Assembly: GCF_937910895.1 (NCBI RefSeq)
Contig: NZ_CALEMI010000091.1
Location: 27,545-91,544, forward strand
Direction of reading: 5' to 3'
DNA: 64,000 bases
From: an uncultured Dokdonia sp.
Lineage (GTDB): Bacteria; Bacteroidota; Bacteroidia; Flavobacteriales; Flavobacteriaceae
Shown: piece after piece, positions 48,634-57,184 of the stretch
How positions within the stretch are numbered: position 1 is the stretch's first letter
How the letters are laid out: every line of letters begins with the position of its first letter
Notes under the pieces: generated by a model
Told to the model about the DNA's origin: nothing
Database searches by the model: none
What the model saw: the letters and a program-made list of their open reading frames with translations, nothing else
Program-made: the position numbers and the translations under genes

Positions 48634-48960
48634 TTAAGTGTTTTTTAAAATACCTTTTAAATTTTCTGGATCTTTTTGATTATTCCAAAATAGAAGTAAC
48701 TCTATTACCATTCTATCTTCGTAGATATCAAAAAATAGTGTTGTTTGCTTAGATATAACAAAAGATCGCATATTAGTAGTTTTAGAAATTCTACCTTCTA
48801 CGATACCTGACTCTAGCTTATTAATAAACGCAGAGACTAAGTCCATAAACTTAATCACTTCGTCAATATTGAACTTTACATTAATGAAATCTAGTTCTTG
48901 TTGGTAAGATAAGTCGGCAAGCTCAGTCCAAAGGATATCGTATAATTTATCCTGCGGCAT
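48634..48960 (-). CDS. RelE/ParE-family toxin
   Basis: This 108-residue protein has the RelE/ParE fold order: an N-terminal helix pair (ILWTELADLSYQQELDFINVKF... FMDLVSAFINKLESGI) followed by beta strands (SFVISKQTTLFFDIYEDRMVIELLLFWNN). The terminal W-N-N is typical of the ParE-like group. It overlaps the upstream antitoxin gene by 14 bases. Whether it targets gyrase or mRNA is not visible. Confidence 0.75.
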   Translation of the reverse strand: MPQDKLYDILWTELADLSYQQELDFINVKFNIDEVIKFMDLVSAFINKLESGIVEGRISKTTNMRSFVISKQTTLFFDIYEDRMVIELLLFWNNQKDPENLKGILKNT

Positions 48961-49195
48961 TATATTTTGTTCTGTATTTAGCCATTACGTCTTTATGCGG
49001 AGTTAGTTTTCCTTGTTTGGCTTGTAATCTACTCTCTACTAATAAGTCTTGTATTGCTTCTGGTAGTTCATCAAAGAAGTCGATCTCTTCATCTTTTTGA
49101 TACGATTCAAAAACAGCCTTAACAATGCGTAAGATTTTATCGTCAGCTATATTTACATACTGTTTTACTATGTCTTTTAGTTCTGCTGTTCCCAT
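48947..49195 (-). CDS. Antitoxin partner of the ParE/RelE-like toxin
   Basis: This 82-residue acidic helical protein is encoded directly upstream of the toxin, in the normal antitoxin-first order. The C-terminal block DLLVESRLQAKQGKLTPHKDVMAKYRTKYN is the common ending of Bacteroidota antitoxins of this type (LxQAxxGKxxPHxEVMxKY) and probably wraps the toxin. Confidence 0.8.
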   Translation of the reverse strand: MGTAELKDIVKQYVNIADDKILRIVKAVFESYQKDEEIDFFDELPEAIQDLLVESRLQAKQGKLTPHKDVMAKYRTKYNAAG

Positions 49196-49549
49196 AATTA
49201 CAGGTATTATACCACAAATATAACGAAAGTTCCTCCCGTTACGGTATGGGTATCAAAAATCTATCTATAAGAATTATGAAAGTACATGACAATTCAGTAG
49301 CTGCCCACGTATGAAAAATGAGATGTTTCAAACTACATATCGGGAATGAGTCGATACTAAGTAAGGTATATCCCAAAAGGGTTCAAAAGTCCTTAAAAAT
49401 TAAGTGTAGTTACAATACATTCGCGTTTGAACTAAATTAGACACAAAAAGTTAAAATTTTACTATTCACTTCAAAATGCACAACAGTTCAAACAAACTTT
49501 AAAATTTATTTTGTACAATCTATACTAGGTGTTTTATATATTTGAATAG
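49196..49549. other. Intergenic region with candidate promoter
   Basis: No gene is seen in these 354 bases. TTG at 49511-49513, 23 bases, then TATATTTG at 49537-49544 fits the Bacteroidota promoter at the upper spacing limit. It ends 5 bases before the next ATG, so the mRNA would be nearly leaderless. Confidence 0.45.
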
Positions 49550-50044
49550 ATGAAAAAGATTTTAGTTACACTCCTTCTGTTGGTCTCATGTTCGAGCCTG
49601 ATTTCCGCGCAAGAAAATACTGCGATTTACAAAGAGGCATTGCGCATTATTGAGAATAGCCCTACGTATAAAGAATTAGGTATTGAGTCTTATACAACCT
49701 CCGAAACCTCCATAAGTTTTGGAAATCAAGCGTATGCTTTTTGGCTAGATGACTCGACGTTAAATTTTCCTGATCGTGATTTTGAGAATTATTTTGGAGA
49801 ATTATATGCTCCTATTGAGATTCCTGCGTTTAAAGAACTTTGTCAAAAGCGAAGGTCAAAATTTGTGTTCTTTGTCACCGAAACAGAAAACAATGTGTTT
49901 GTTATAGAAATCCTAGTTTTCAATAGAAAACGACGTGGGAAATATCCTAAATTCTACCAAGGAAAAAGCTACTCATTTCTGTTTAGAAAAGATGCAGAAA
50001 ACAGTGTGAAGCTGATGCACAATTTGGAGATTGTGAATAATTAG
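49550..50044 (+). CDS. Hypothetical secreted protein
   Basis: This 164-residue protein has a clear signal peptide (MKKILVTLLLLVSCSSLISAQ, probably cut after SAQ; an alternative lipobox LLVSC is possible). The mature part mixes short helices and beta strands (KFVFFVTETENNVFVIEILVF). I recognise no family. It stands alone. Confidence 0.7.
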   Translation: MKKILVTLLLLVSCSSLISAQENTAIYKEALRIIENSPTYKELGIESYTTSETSISFGNQAYAFWLDDSTLNFPDRDFENYFGELYAPIEIPAFKELCQKRRSKFVFFVTETENNVFVIEILVFNRKRRGKYPKFYQGKSYSFLFRKDAENSVKLMHNLEIVNN

Positions 50045-50075
50045 ATTCATTTTAGTTTTTAAAAAAACTATTTTA

Positions 50076-52040
50076 TTAATGCTTTTCAAAAAAATTATTT
50101 GAGGTATTTAATATATATCCCAATCCATTTGTGTCAAATATTGTGTGTCCTTCATACTGCAAAACTTCTAATTTCACATCCTTTTTGTTCTCTTCTAAAA
50201 GTCTTGCCATTTCTCGAGCTTGTTCTATAGGAATAATCTTATCTTTTTTTCCATGAAAAATAAGAATAGGCTTTTGGAGATCCTTGGCAAAATTAATTGG
50301 ACTTATTTCTTCCAAGTATTTACCTTTATTAGACCCTAATGCTTTATTCCAAAACTCATAAGAAAAGTAATTTTTTTCTTTTTTTTGAAATTTCATCCAA
50401 TCTTTAATATCTGTAGGTGCTGAAACTGCAACACCTGCTGCAAAGAGATTTGGATATTTAAGTAAACTCATATACGTTGCATATCCCCCGTAGCTATGAC
50501 CAAAAATAAATACATTTTTCTGATCAATAGAATACTTTTCAATAACTTCTTTTGTAGCATCAGCGATATCATTAATCATGATTTTGTCGATACTACTTAC
50601 ACCTGCTAATAAATGTGATTTTCCAAATCCTGTAGATCCTCTAAAATTCACTCTTAAAGTGGCATATCCTCTACTAGCAAAATATTGAGAAAAATCATCA
50701 AATTCCCAATAATCTCTTGACCAAGGTCCGCCATGCGGTATCACTACTAACGGGATTGGTTTTTGATGAGATGGATCTTGTAAAGGTAAATTAAGATAAC
50801 ATGCTATTTTCTTATCATCACGAGCATTGATAACAATACTTTTTGTTTTTGACAATTTATATTTATTCAATTCGTCATTAAAGTGAAACATAACGGCATA
50901 ACTATTATCAGATGTGTCATAAACCCCTATGTTGCCTGCATTATTATCACTCCATTGATGAATTAAAAAGCGTTTATTATTTGCATCAGCATCTATAATA
51001 TCATTAATGTATCCAATATATTCTGTGTTAAGCTTTGTGCTTATTTTTCCATATAATGATGAAAACCATTTATACTGAGGTGTAAGACTTTCATATTTTA
51101 TACCTGCTAGTTCTCCTTTCGAGTAATCAAATATAAAATCTATATCTCTTCCGTGAGGGTCTTTTACATCACAAAGAGCATCTTGAACTAAGACTTTCTC
51201 TACCATCTTATTTTCAAGATTATAAGATATTAGTTGACGTTTATCACTTTCATGATTTGATGTTAAATAAACAATATTTGAATCATACCCAAAACCTTCA
51301 AAAAGCACAGATTGGTCTAAATAAGATTCTCCATCTATGGTCAAACTAAATTCAGTCCCGTCTATATACACAACAAATGGGAACAATTCGTTTTGTTCTG
51401 AGTTATATTCAAATTGAGTAATCTGTTTATCTTCAAATTTAAGAGCAAATCGAGGATTTCCATAAGCATCAACAATCCACTTATTTACTTTATGTTTTTT
51501 TCCTTCAATAACAGTTATTTTTTCACCTGTAAAAATATTTACTCTTTTAAGAGATGCATGAATATTATAATCATAGGTCTCTATTAAAATTTCATTTTCA
51601 TTCTCAGGTAATAAACTAACTACGGTATTGTATCTATAATTTTTATGTTGCTTGTAAGAATCTTTTGTAAGCTTATCTGCTAATCTGTTTACGAGTTTAA
51701 TAGAATTATTTCCATCAATATCCATTGCTAAGATTTCTCCAGATGACTCATACATAATACGCTTTGAGGTTAACCATACAATGTTATCTATAGTTTTAGA
51801 TCCCATAGAAATTTCTTTGTACAATTTATATCCATCAATATCTACAATGATAAGGTCACTTGTAAAATCATCTTCTACAATTTGTGCAAAATATTTACCA
51901 TCTGGAGAAATAGAAAACGTATGACGATTATTTTTCTTTAAAAGTATTTCAATCGGTACAGGTTTAGGTATTGAATCTTGTGCTACTACTCTTGGAAAAA
52001 CAAATAGCAAACAAATAAAAAGAAGTGTTTTTTTTATCAT
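50076..52040 (-). CDS. S9-family serine peptidase (prolyl oligopeptidase-like)
   Basis: I chose the ATG at 52040 (654 residues), because the frame upstream of it is followed by a standard signal peptide (MIKKTLLFICLLFVFPRVVAQ) only from this point; the open frame extends to 52169. The N-terminal half is a beta-propeller-like region. The C-terminal alpha/beta-hydrolase has nucleophile FGHSYGGYAT, acid LIFHGKKDKIIP and histidine YEGHTIF, which together form the catalytic triad. It is exported and probably degrades peptides in the periplasm. Confidence 0.9.
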   Translation of the reverse strand: MIKKTLLFICLLFVFPRVVAQDSIPKPVPIEILLKKNNRHTFSISPDGKYFAQIVEDDFTSDLIIVDIDGYKLYKEISMGSKTIDNIVWLTSKRIMYESSGEILAMDIDGNNSIKLVNRLADKLTKDSYKQHKNYRYNTVVSLLPENENEILIETYDYNIHASLKRVNIFTGEKITVIEGKKHKVNKWIVDAYGNPRFALKFEDKQITQFEYNSEQNELFPFVVYIDGTEFSLTIDGESYLDQSVLFEGFGYDSNIVYLTSNHESDKRQLISYNLENKMVEKVLVQDALCDVKDPHGRDIDFIFDYSKGELAGIKYESLTPQYKWFSSLYGKISTKLNTEYIGYINDIIDADANNKRFLIHQWSDNNAGNIGVYDTSDNSYAVMFHFNDELNKYKLSKTKSIVINARDDKKIACYLNLPLQDPSHQKPIPLVVIPHGGPWSRDYWEFDDFSQYFASRGYATLRVNFRGSTGFGKSHLLAGVSSIDKIMINDIADATKEVIEKYSIDQKNVFIFGHSYGGYATYMSLLKYPNLFAAGVAVSAPTDIKDWMKFQKKEKNYFSYEFWNKALGSNKGKYLEEISPINFAKDLQKPILIFHGKKDKIIPIEQAREMARLLEENKKDVKLEVLQYEGHTIFDTNGLGYILNTSNNFFEKH

Positions 52041-52131
52041 ATCTAATAATAAGATATAAAAGTAATTCATTCCTAATATTTTCGAAAGGAAACTATTGGT
52101 ATTTTTTAACTTATAATATTTATTTTTTCCC

Positions 52132-52161
52132 TTGCACAACTCAAAATAAACAGTAACTTTG
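52132..52161 (+). promoter_or_regulatory. Promoter of the 52181 gene
   Basis: TTG (52132-52134), 19 bases, then TAACTTTG (52154-52161) is an exact consensus Bacteroidota promoter 19 bases upstream of the ATG. Its -7 box overlaps a 15-base palindrome. Confidence 0.8.
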
Positions 52162-52171
52162 AATTTCAAAG
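52157..52171. promoter_or_regulatory. Palindromic operator, site 1
   Basis: CTTTGAATTTCAAAG is a palindrome overlapping the -7 box of the 52181 promoter. Site 2 at 53393 differs at two central positions only. It is likely bound by the winged-helix regulator encoded at 53062. Confidence 0.6.
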
Positions 52172-52180
52172 TACTTTACT

Positions 52181-52834
52181 ATGGAGTCAAATAAATATTT
52201 AGAAGATATTGTCAGTATCAAATCGATGATGAGTAAATCCTCACGATTTATGTCCTTAAGCGGACTTTCAGGTATACTGGCTGGAATATATGCCTTAATA
52301 GGCGCTTTGGTAGCTCATAACATTCTTACAACCGAACAGCTTACCTCTGGTGGTGCAAGGTACGCCTCGGTTGTGGGATTGATAAACGCGTATCTTGCAC
52401 ATCCATCGGGTGCCAAATTATTCTTAGTCGGTTGCATCGTACTAATGGCGGCTGTAGTCACGGGAATTATTCTCACGATACGTAAAGCCAAAAAACACGA
52501 AGAAAAAATATGGGATCCTTCTTCTAGACGATTGCTTATTCATTTTTCGATTCCGTTGTTTACAGGGGGTGTGTTTTGTGTGGTTTTATTACAATATGGT
52601 CTCATCGGTCTCGTAGCGCCGTGTACGTTGATTTTTTATGGATTAGCGCTGATTAATGCGAGTAAATTTACATTAGGAGATATTAAATATCTAGGGCTTG
52701 CCAATGTCATTATAGGATTAGTCAGTACCCAATACATAGGCTACGGTCTTTACTTCTGGGCGCTAGGTTTTGGAGTTTTCCATATTATCTATGGAACGAA
52801 GATGTACTTAAAACATGATATGAATAAAAAATAA
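52181..52834 (+). CDS. Hypothetical membrane protein of the 53062 regulon
   Basis: This 217-residue protein begins with a soluble stretch (MESNKYLEDIVSIKSMMSKSSRF). About six TM helices follow (near 31-50, 82-107, 121-140, 145-162, 168-186 and 190-206). No family name is known to me, though the N-terminal pattern is common in Bacteroidota next to winged-helix regulators. Expression is probably controlled through the palindrome in its promoter. Confidence 0.65.
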   Translation: MESNKYLEDIVSIKSMMSKSSRFMSLSGLSGILAGIYALIGALVAHNILTTEQLTSGGARYASVVGLINAYLAHPSGAKLFLVGCIVLMAAVVTGIILTIRKAKKHEEKIWDPSSRRLLIHFSIPLFTGGVFCVVLLQYGLIGLVAPCTLIFYGLALINASKFTLGDIKYLGLANVIIGLVSTQYIGYGLYFWALGFGVFHIIYGTKMYLKHDMNKK

Positions 52835-52968
52835 ACGGGTGGTTGTTTACTTTTAAAATGTAATTTTTCTGAACATTTTAAAAAAACTTTCCGTCACAAA
52901 AATCAGAGAAGAAAAGTATAAAAAACACGATATAAAAAAAGAATACATTTGCAACAAAAGTATTAAAC

Positions 52969-53053
52969 TAAGATCCCGCTGAAAAAGCGGAATTAGTTCA
53001 ACTTACACTGTTGAGTACGTCTTACAGACTTCTCAAAATTGAGTTTCACTAAC
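52969..53053. repeat. Dispersed intergenic repeat, copy C
   Basis: This copy reads AGATCCCGCTGAAAAAGCGG, then AATTAGTTCAACTTACACTGTTGAGTACGTCTTACAGACTT in outline, ending GTTTCACTAA. It matches copies A and B 10 kb away. It lies between a -7 box (TACATTTG, 52944-52951) and the 53062 gene, so it would be in that gene's 5' leader. Confidence 0.75.
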
Positions 53054-53061
53054 AACAAACT

Positions 53062-53352
53062 ATGTCTATAATAACCAACATCAACAAAGCTTTTGATCAC
53101 AGGATTCGCCTGGGGATTATGAGTGTATTGATGGTGAATGAAAGTGCGGATTTTAAGGAACTAAAAGAACTGCTCGGTGCTACTGATGGCAACTTAGCAA
53201 GTCATACAAAAGCGCTAGAAAAAGAGGACTATATCTCTGTAAACAAAACATTTATTGGCAGAAAACCGAATACTAGTTACAGTGCTACAAGGAAAGGAAA
53301 AGCCGCTTTCCAAAAACACATAGAAGCACTAGAAAAACTCATCGGAAAATAA
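53062..53352 (+). CDS. Winged-helix transcriptional regulator
   Basis: The 96-residue protein consists almost only of a winged helix: FDHRIRLGIMSVLMVNESADFKELKELLGATDGNLASHTKALEKEDYISV (about 11-60) with recognition helix TDGNLASHTKALE. A wing containing RKPNTSYSATRKGKAAF follows. This is the single-domain type that represses by binding palindromes as a dimer. Two matching 15-base palindromes (52157, 53393) flank its gene and precede the membrane-protein genes, so these are its likely sites. Confidence 0.85.
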   Translation: MSIITNINKAFDHRIRLGIMSVLMVNESADFKELKELLGATDGNLASHTKALEKEDYISVNKTFIGRKPNTSYSATRKGKAAFQKHIEALEKLIGK

Positions 53353-53392
53353 TTATGCAATCAAGATAAAACTATATTTTTTTATCATTTTG

Positions 53393-53407
53393 CTTTGAAA
53401 TACAAAG
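53393..53407. promoter_or_regulatory. Palindromic operator, site 2
   Basis: CTTTGAAATACAAAG is a palindrome 12 bases before the ATG at 53420, matching site 1 at 13 of 15 positions. Confidence 0.6.
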
Positions 53408-53419
53408 TACTTTTAAATT

Positions 53420-53890
53420 ATGAAAACACTACGCTATTTACTTTTAGAACGACTGTACGAATGGAGCAAACTCCCGTACAGACTTCTCTTTAAACAAGAA
53501 GCTCCCTGGGATATTCCTGTCAAAGCATTACTCCGCTATCCTGTAGAAAGTTTAGGGTATCACTTAGGATGCTTCTTACTACAGCATGACTTTACGCCAG
53601 AACCTCAACTAGAAGATCACGACATCTATCACGTGCTAACAGGTAGTGGCATTTCTGTTCCTGAAGAGGTTGCCATGCAGTTTTACCTTTTTGGTAATGG
53701 CAAACGATCACTCTACCTCTTTATGGTTTTGATGCTTGGCACAGTTTTATTCCCAGATCACATCAAACGCTTTTGGACCGCTTTTAAAACAGGAAGAAAA
53801 GCACATCCCTTTTACCATCTTAATTTTTTAAAACTATTACATCAACCGCTCACCACTTTACAATACACCTTTAAAATCAATACCCTATGA
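53420..53890 (+). CDS. Coq4-like protein
   Basis: This 156-residue protein carries the metal-binding-type motif EDHDIYHVLTGSG (about 72-84; H-D-x-x-H), preceded by a Leu/Gly-rich helix (SLGYHLGCFLLQHDF). It is followed by EEVAMQFYLFGNGKRSLYLF. This is the core of the Coq4 family, known for C1 decarboxylation and hydroxylation in ubiquinone biosynthesis. Flavobacteria make menaquinone, so the role here is unclear. Its last four bases overlap the DUF4173-like gene. Confidence 0.6.
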   Translation: MKTLRYLLLERLYEWSKLPYRLLFKQEAPWDIPVKALLRYPVESLGYHLGCFLLQHDFTPEPQLEDHDIYHVLTGSGISVPEEVAMQFYLFGNGKRSLYLFMVLMLGTVLFPDHIKRFWTAFKTGRKAHPFYHLNFLKLLHQPLTTLQYTFKINTL

Positions 53891-55290
53891 AACGTCAACT
53901 TATTTTATGGATCAGTGCTTTAGCATTTAGTACGTTGTTTTACAAACAAGACCTCGGAATCAATATGTTCATTTTTGCTATTATCGCCGTCGTTACGGTA
54001 TTTTTTGCACGTAAAGAAGTTTTTAAACGAACAGATATGCGTATCGCGACATTGATATATCTTATGACTTCGTTGTTTGTTTTTACCAATCATAGTGCGC
54101 TCGCTATATTTATGTCTTTTATCACATTTATTGTCTTTGCAGGCACCATTTCTGGAACTAAAAACGCCATTTATATACAAGGTATCAGTGGCTTGTACCA
54201 GTCATTACTAGGAGCCTTGCATTATTACATGTCTCCTAAAAAAGAAAGAAAAGCAGCCACACCACAAAAAAAGCGAGATTATGGCTTTATTCTTTTATGT
54301 GTATTGTTGGTCACAGGCCTTCCAATCATCTTTGCTTCTTTGTACAGTCAAATCAATCCTATTTTTGAAAAATGGATCGCTGTAATTGATCTTTCTTTTA
54401 TTAATATTTCTTGGCTTCTAATGACGGGTATGGGATATGTATTGCTCAATAACATCACAGCGCCTGCGTCTTTACAAATGCTTACAGATGCAGATAGCGC
54501 CTTACGCCAAGACATGACAGAAGTCTCTATTTCTGAAACGCAAGAGCCTGTCTTACATAAAGAGCAATTATTGGGTTCTCTTGTCATTGGAGTTCTCAAT
54601 GCGCTGATACTCTTTTTTCTGGTTGTCGATATCTGGTATGTCACCAACACTCCTTTACGACACGCTCCAGAACTATCTAAAACAGTACACGAAGGAGTAG
54701 GTGCTTTAATCGCTTCGATTGTGATTGCAATTACGTTGATTATTATTCTTTTTAGAGGAAGCCTTAATTTTTACAAAAACAGCCACCGACTTCGCATCCT
54801 CACCTATATCTGGATCATTCTAAATATTATACTCGTACTAGTGACGTTCTTTAAAAACTACATATACATCACTGACTTCGGACTTACCTACAAACGTATT
54901 GGAGTTCTCATTTATCTCACTTTATGTGTTGCTGGTTTGATCACCACCTATTTGAAAGTGGCGTATCGTAAAAATATATATTACCTCATACGCTTCAACG
55001 CAAGAATTGTGTTTATGGTGATTGTACTGATGAGTAGTTTCAGTTGGAGTAGAGAGATTACACGATATAATCTATCGCAGGTAGCACGGCCTGATTTGAA
55101 TTATTTGGAGACTATGGGAAGAAATCATATTGATCTTTTATACGCTTTCGCGAAAGCGTACCCAGAAAAATTCTCTTACACCTCCATGGAAAACATAGAA
55201 CGGAGGCATACTTCTCACCTAGAAAACTTGGAAAATGAAACTTGGCAATCTGCTACCTTACAAGGAATTAAATACAAGAATAAACCATGA
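53887..55290 (+). CDS. Polytopic membrane protein (DUF4173/DUF4153-like)
   Basis: This is a 467-residue protein. About ten to twelve TM helices spread over residues 5-390, then a soluble tail of about 70 residues (NYLETMGRNHIDLLYAFAKAYPEKFSYTSMEN). The repeated helices and the conserved YNLSQVARPDLNYL region after the last TM helix match the DUF4173 family. Function is unknown. It overlaps genes on both sides by 4 bases. The host palindrome at 55144-55157 encodes AFAKAY in the tail. Confidence 0.75.
   Translation: MKRQLILWISALAFSTLFYKQDLGINMFIFAIIAVVTVFFARKEVFKRTDMRIATLIYLMTSLFVFTNHSALAIFMSFITFIVFAGTISGTKNAIYIQGISGLYQSLLGALHYYMSPKKERKAATPQKKRDYGFILLCVLLVTGLPIIFASLYSQINPIFEKWIAVIDLSFINISWLLMTGMGYVLLNNITAPASLQMLTDADSALRQDMTEVSISETQEPVLHKEQLLGSLVIGVLNALILFFLVVDIWYVTNTPLRHAPELSKTVHEGVGALIASIVIAITLIIILFRGSLNFYKNSHRLRILTYIWIILNIILVLVTFFKNYIYITDFGLTYKRIGVLIYLTLCVAGLITTYLKVAYRKNIYYLIRFNARIVFMVIVLMSSFSWSREITRYNLSQVARPDLNYLETMGRNHIDLLYAFAKAYPEKFSYTSMENIERRHTSHLENLENETWQSATLQGIKYKNKP
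55144..55157. repeat. Host palindrome, exact copy in the DUF4173-like gene
   Basis: The exact 14-mer encodes AFAKA. Confidence 0.9.
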
Positions 55291-55592
55291 AAACCATCAT
55301 ATATCCCATCAACCGATTTGCACTAAAACTTACAGTATTTAGTCTCTGTTTTGGTATCCTTCAAGTTATTATATATGCCATATATCCTAATGACACGTCT
55401 ATATATATTGGGCTTTTGCATTTGTATCCAACCATAGCGATACATACGATTGTACTTCTAATAGTTCTTGTAAACGGTATTAAAAATTATAAAGATATAG
55501 GAGAACATTTTTTAGTGATACTCACCATGCTTGCTAACATTCCTGTCGCTTTAGGTTGCTTTTATGCCGTAATCACACTTTCAGATTTATAA
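55287..55592 (+). CDS. Small membrane protein
   Basis: This 101-residue protein has three TM helices (about 12-31, 44-62, 75-98). It overlaps the preceding gene by 4 bases (ATGA), so it belongs to the same operon regulated from 53393. No family recognised. Confidence 0.65.
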   Translation: MKTIIYPINRFALKLTVFSLCFGILQVIIYAIYPNDTSIYIGLLHLYPTIAIHTIVLLIVLVNGIKNYKDIGEHFLVILTMLANIPVALGCFYAVITLSDL

Positions 55593-55779
55593 AAAAACAT
55601 TTCATCTCAAAAATCAACGAATTCAGCAGTTTATTTGTAGGTTTTTTATATTACACGTGGTACACCTCGTTCAGTCAAAGTAAAAAAAAGAGTAACATTA
55701 TGCTCAATAAATCCCTCATTCCAGTTTCTCCCAAAGAGAGAAATAATCTATAGCTAAGTCAATTATTTTTTATAAAATA

Positions 55780-56157
55780 GTGATGAGATTTAAAATAACA
55801 TACTTCTTTGCTTTTTGCCTACTTCTTATCATAGAAGTAGGCATCGCAATGTTTATGAACGATCAGATTATACGTCCGTTTGTGGGCGATGTATTAGTGG
55901 TGCAATTAATCTATTGTTTTGTACGTGCGTTTACTTTTTTTACCTATCTAAAAGCGATTATAGGCGTACTTCTTTTTGCCTATCTCGTCGAAGCCATTCA
56001 AGCGACTTCTTTTATAGTTTGGATAGGGCTATCTGAGAATAAGGTGGCAAAAATTATATTGGGTAGTACTTTTGACTGGAAAGATTTGCTGGCGTATACG
56101 CTAGGTGCTTTGCTTATTCTTATATTTGAGAAGTACTATAACATCTCGAGTACCTAA
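55780..56157 (+). CDS. DUF2809 family membrane protein
   Basis: This 125-residue protein has four TM helices. The DUF2809 pattern is visible: FRPFVGDVLVVQLIY-like (here IIRPFVGDVLVVQLIY, about 31-46), LVEAIQATSF, and DWKDLLAYTLGALLIL near the end. Function unknown. The glutaminase gene starts 13 bases downstream, so both may share a transcript. Confidence 0.85.
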   Translation: MMRFKITYFFAFCLLLIIEVGIAMFMNDQIIRPFVGDVLVVQLIYCFVRAFTFFTYLKAIIGVLLFAYLVEAIQATSFIVWIGLSENKVAKIILGSTFDWKDLLAYTLGALLILIFEKYYNISST

Positions 56158-56170
56158 GACTTAAAACACT

Positions 56171-57085
56171 ATGGACTGCCATAAAATAATAGAAGACACC
56201 TATGCTCATATTTTGAGTAAAGAAAATAAGGGAGCCGTTGCTACCTACATTCCTGAATTAGGGAAAGTAGACCCTGCTCATTTTGGCGTTTGCCTTACCA
56301 CAAATGATGGTACTCAATACACCGCGGGGGATGCTTATAGTCCTTTTTCCATACAAAGTATTGCAAAGGTTTTATCCTTAAGTTTAGCATTATCACTTGA
56401 AGATACTATGATTTGGCAACGCCTTGATGTAGAACCCTCTGGGTCGGCATTTAATTCGTTAGTACAATTAGAATCAGAAAATGGGATTCCTCGTAATCCG
56501 TTGATTAATGCGGGGGCAATTGTAGTGTGTGATATTTTATGCAGTCATTTAAAAGACCCAAAAAAAGAACTCATCGGGTACATAAGAGACGTAGCAAATA
56601 ATGATACTATTCAGTATTCTGAAACCATTGCGCAGTCGGAGAAATCAAATGGATATTTAAATGTCGCTTTGGTCAATTTTATGAAGTCGTTTGGCAATAT
56701 CAAAAATGATGTCGAACAAGTGATTGATCTTTATTTTTACCTTTCTTCTATAGAAATGACGTGTTGCCAACTCTCTAAAACGTTTGGCTTCTTGGCTAAT
56801 GGCGGCAAACAACTCATCACCAATAAACAGATTTTAACGCGTTCTCAATCCCAGCGTGTGAATGCGATTATGCAAACCTGCGGTTTTTATGATGAGGCAG
56901 GTGAGTTTGCTTATAAAGTAGGATTGCCAGGTAAAAGTGGCGTAGGTGGTGGTATTGTTGCAGTATTACCCAACTCCTACAGCATTAGTGTTTGGAGTCC
57001 AAAACTTAATGAAAAAGGGAATTCGTATCGTGGTATGAAATTTCTACAATTATTTACAGATACCACACGTGAGACTATTTTCTAG
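56171..57085 (+). CDS. glsA: Glutaminase
   Basis: The enzyme hydrolyses glutamine to glutamate and ammonia through a beta-lactamase-like serine mechanism. The 304 residues match bacterial glutaminases. SPFSIQSIAKVLSLSLAL holds the Ser63-x-x-Lys66 dyad. GSAFNSLVQLESENGIPRNPLINAGAI and GLPGKSGVGGGI are the other family blocks. It follows the DUF2809 gene closely. Confidence 0.95.
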   Translation: MDCHKIIEDTYAHILSKENKGAVATYIPELGKVDPAHFGVCLTTNDGTQYTAGDAYSPFSIQSIAKVLSLSLALSLEDTMIWQRLDVEPSGSAFNSLVQLESENGIPRNPLINAGAIVVCDILCSHLKDPKKELIGYIRDVANNDTIQYSETIAQSEKSNGYLNVALVNFMKSFGNIKNDVEQVIDLYFYLSSIEMTCCQLSKTFGFLANGGKQLITNKQILTRSQSQRVNAIMQTCGFYDEAGEFAYKVGLPGKSGVGGGIVAVLPNSYSISVWSPKLNEKGNSYRGMKFLQLFTDTTRETIF

Positions 57086-57184
57086 TATATATGTATTGAT
57101 AGTGCTTTCGTATTTTCGACTAGCTTACTATAAATTTCACTTGCGTGAAAATATATAACAGCAATCAAACCCCAAAAACAAACA

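Noticed and set aside
55556..55753. 65-codon frame between the 55287 and 55780 genes
   Set aside because: It overlaps the end of a well-placed gene in another frame and has no recognisable features.
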